Shown here: positions 4,643-5,157 of the stretch, piece by piece
How the letters are laid out: each line of letters opens with the position of its first letter
Numbering within the stretch: position 1 is the stretch's first letter
Assembly: GCA_018241985.1 (NCBI GenBank)
Contig: JAFECV010000182.1
Location: forward strand, 1 to 5,157
DNA from: Pseudomonadota bacterium
Lineage (GTDB): Bacteria; Pseudomonadota; Gammaproteobacteria; Burkholderiales; Burkholderiaceae_C
Length of the DNA stretch: 5,157 nt
Direction: 5' to 3'
Notes under the pieces: model-generated
The model's input: only the letters and a program-made list of their open reading frames with translations
The model's database searches: none
Told to the model about the DNA's origin: nothing
Position numbers and translations under genes: made by a program

Positions 4643-5157
4643 ATGAACCTGCAGTCGGTCACGGGCAACAAGTGGGTACGGGGCGTGGCGTGGGCGGTCG
4701 CCGCGCTGCTGATCCTGTGGGGCGTGACCTGGCTCGCGGTGCCGCCGCTGGTCAAGAGCGAGGTGCAGAAGATCGCGGGCAAGGAACTGGGGCGCAAGGT
4801 CACCGTCGGCGCGGTCGACTTCAAGCCCTGGAGCCTGGAACTGACGCTGACCGATCTGGCCGTCGCGACCGCCGACGGGGCGGGGCAGCAGTTCCATCTG
4901 AAGCGCCTGTACCTGAACGCCGACATCCAGTCGCTGTTCCGGTTCGCGCCGGTGCTGGATGCGGTCTCGCTCGACGCGCCCAGCCTCAAGCTCGCCCGGA
5001 TCGCCGAAGGCCACTACGACATCGACGACATCCTGGCGCGCCTGAATCAGCCGGCGCCGGGCAAGCCTTCGGGCAAGCCGTTGCGCTTCGCGGTCTACAA
5101 CGTGACGCTGCAGGGGGGCTCGGTCGATTTCGACGACAAGGCGGTCGGCAAGGCCCA
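4643..5157 (+). CDS. DUF748 (AsmA-like) envelope protein, N-terminal part, runs off the right edge
   Basis: The window holds 171 complete codons, all open with strongly GC-biased third positions. Residues 12-33 (WVRGVAWAVAALLILWGVTWLAV) form one N-terminal membrane helix, placing the rest in the periplasm. It is followed by VPPLVKSEVQKIAGKELGRK and VTVGAVDFKPWSLELTLTDLAV (35-74), the pattern that opens DUF748 and related AsmA/TamB-like proteins. Further strands follow, such as FHLKRLYLNADIQSLFRF (84-101). Proteins of this superfamily build long beta-rich grooves bridging the periplasm and are implicated in lipid transport or outer-membrane homeostasis; the role of DUF748 members is poorly defined, so no symbol is given. 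The ATG at 4643 is forced: TAA lies in frame at 4631-4633 and no other start precedes the membrane helix. There is no ribosome site, suggesting leaderless expression. Full-length members are usually much longer than this fragment. Confidence 0.88.
   Translation, partial: MNLQSVTGNKWVRGVAWAVAALLILWGVTWLAVPPLVKSEVQKIAGKELGRKVTVGAVDFKPWSLELTLTDLAVATADGAGQQFHLKRLYLNADIQSLFRFAPVLDAVSLDAPSLKLARIAEGHYDIDDILARLNQPAPGKPSGKPLRFAVYNVTLQGGSVDFDDKAVGKA

Noticed and set aside
4145..5014. Minus-strand 289-codon frame
   Set aside because: Most of it is antisense to the DUF748 gene and the rest crosses the stem-loop region. Its composition is typical of a shadow frame.

Overview
The window reads as chromosomal DNA from a GC-rich Gram-negative bacterium, most probably a betaproteobacterium of the order Burkholderiales. 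The basis is the strongly GC-biased third codon positions, the glyA-nrdR gene pair, type IV minor pilin genes of the PilV/PilW kind, and a DUF748 (AsmA-like) envelope protein. A genus cannot be named from sequence alone. No insertion sequence, prophage, tRNA, rRNA or CRISPR array is visible.

Layout, right to left along the minus strand. A membrane-anchored SLT-family lytic transglycosylase (3788-2964) is followed by a 278-base gap. That gap holds a well-formed ZTP/ZMP riboswitch (pfl motif, 2863-2738), which forms the leader of glyA (serine hydroxymethyltransferase, 2685-1441). nrdR (repressor of ribonucleotide reductase genes, 1364-915) follows after 76 bases with no terminator. After a 227-base gap with operator-like sequence come pilV (687-91) and, translationally coupled to it, the first 91 bases of pilW, which runs off the left edge. 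On the plus strand, a DUF748 gene starts at 4643 and runs off the right edge. It appears to be expressed from a leaderless or nearly leaderless mRNA. The 854 bases between the two divergent units (3789-4642) hold no credible protein gene but do hold a promoter candidate, a 19-base palindrome and a run of strong stem-loops ending in a terminator-like hairpin.

How the parts fit. GlyA makes 5,10-methylene-THF from serine, and the riboswitch senses the purine intermediate ZMP/ZTP, which builds up when 10-formyl-THF is short. The leader therefore links one-carbon supply to purine demand. NrdR, next in line, adjusts dNTP production through ATP/dATP sensing, so the pair joins two nucleotide-supply controls. 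The minor pilin genes just downstream have their own upstream region, with an exact match to the AlgR recognition core known from the Pseudomonas fimU-pilV operon and three tandem 9-base repeats. They are therefore probably a separate, locally regulated unit.

Points most worth a second look: the glyA riboswitch and its proposed Shine-Dalgarno-sequestering hairpin; the AlgR-like box plus triple repeat before pilV; the structured, possibly transcribed gap at 4225-4590; and the start of the DUF748 gene, which has no ribosome binding site.
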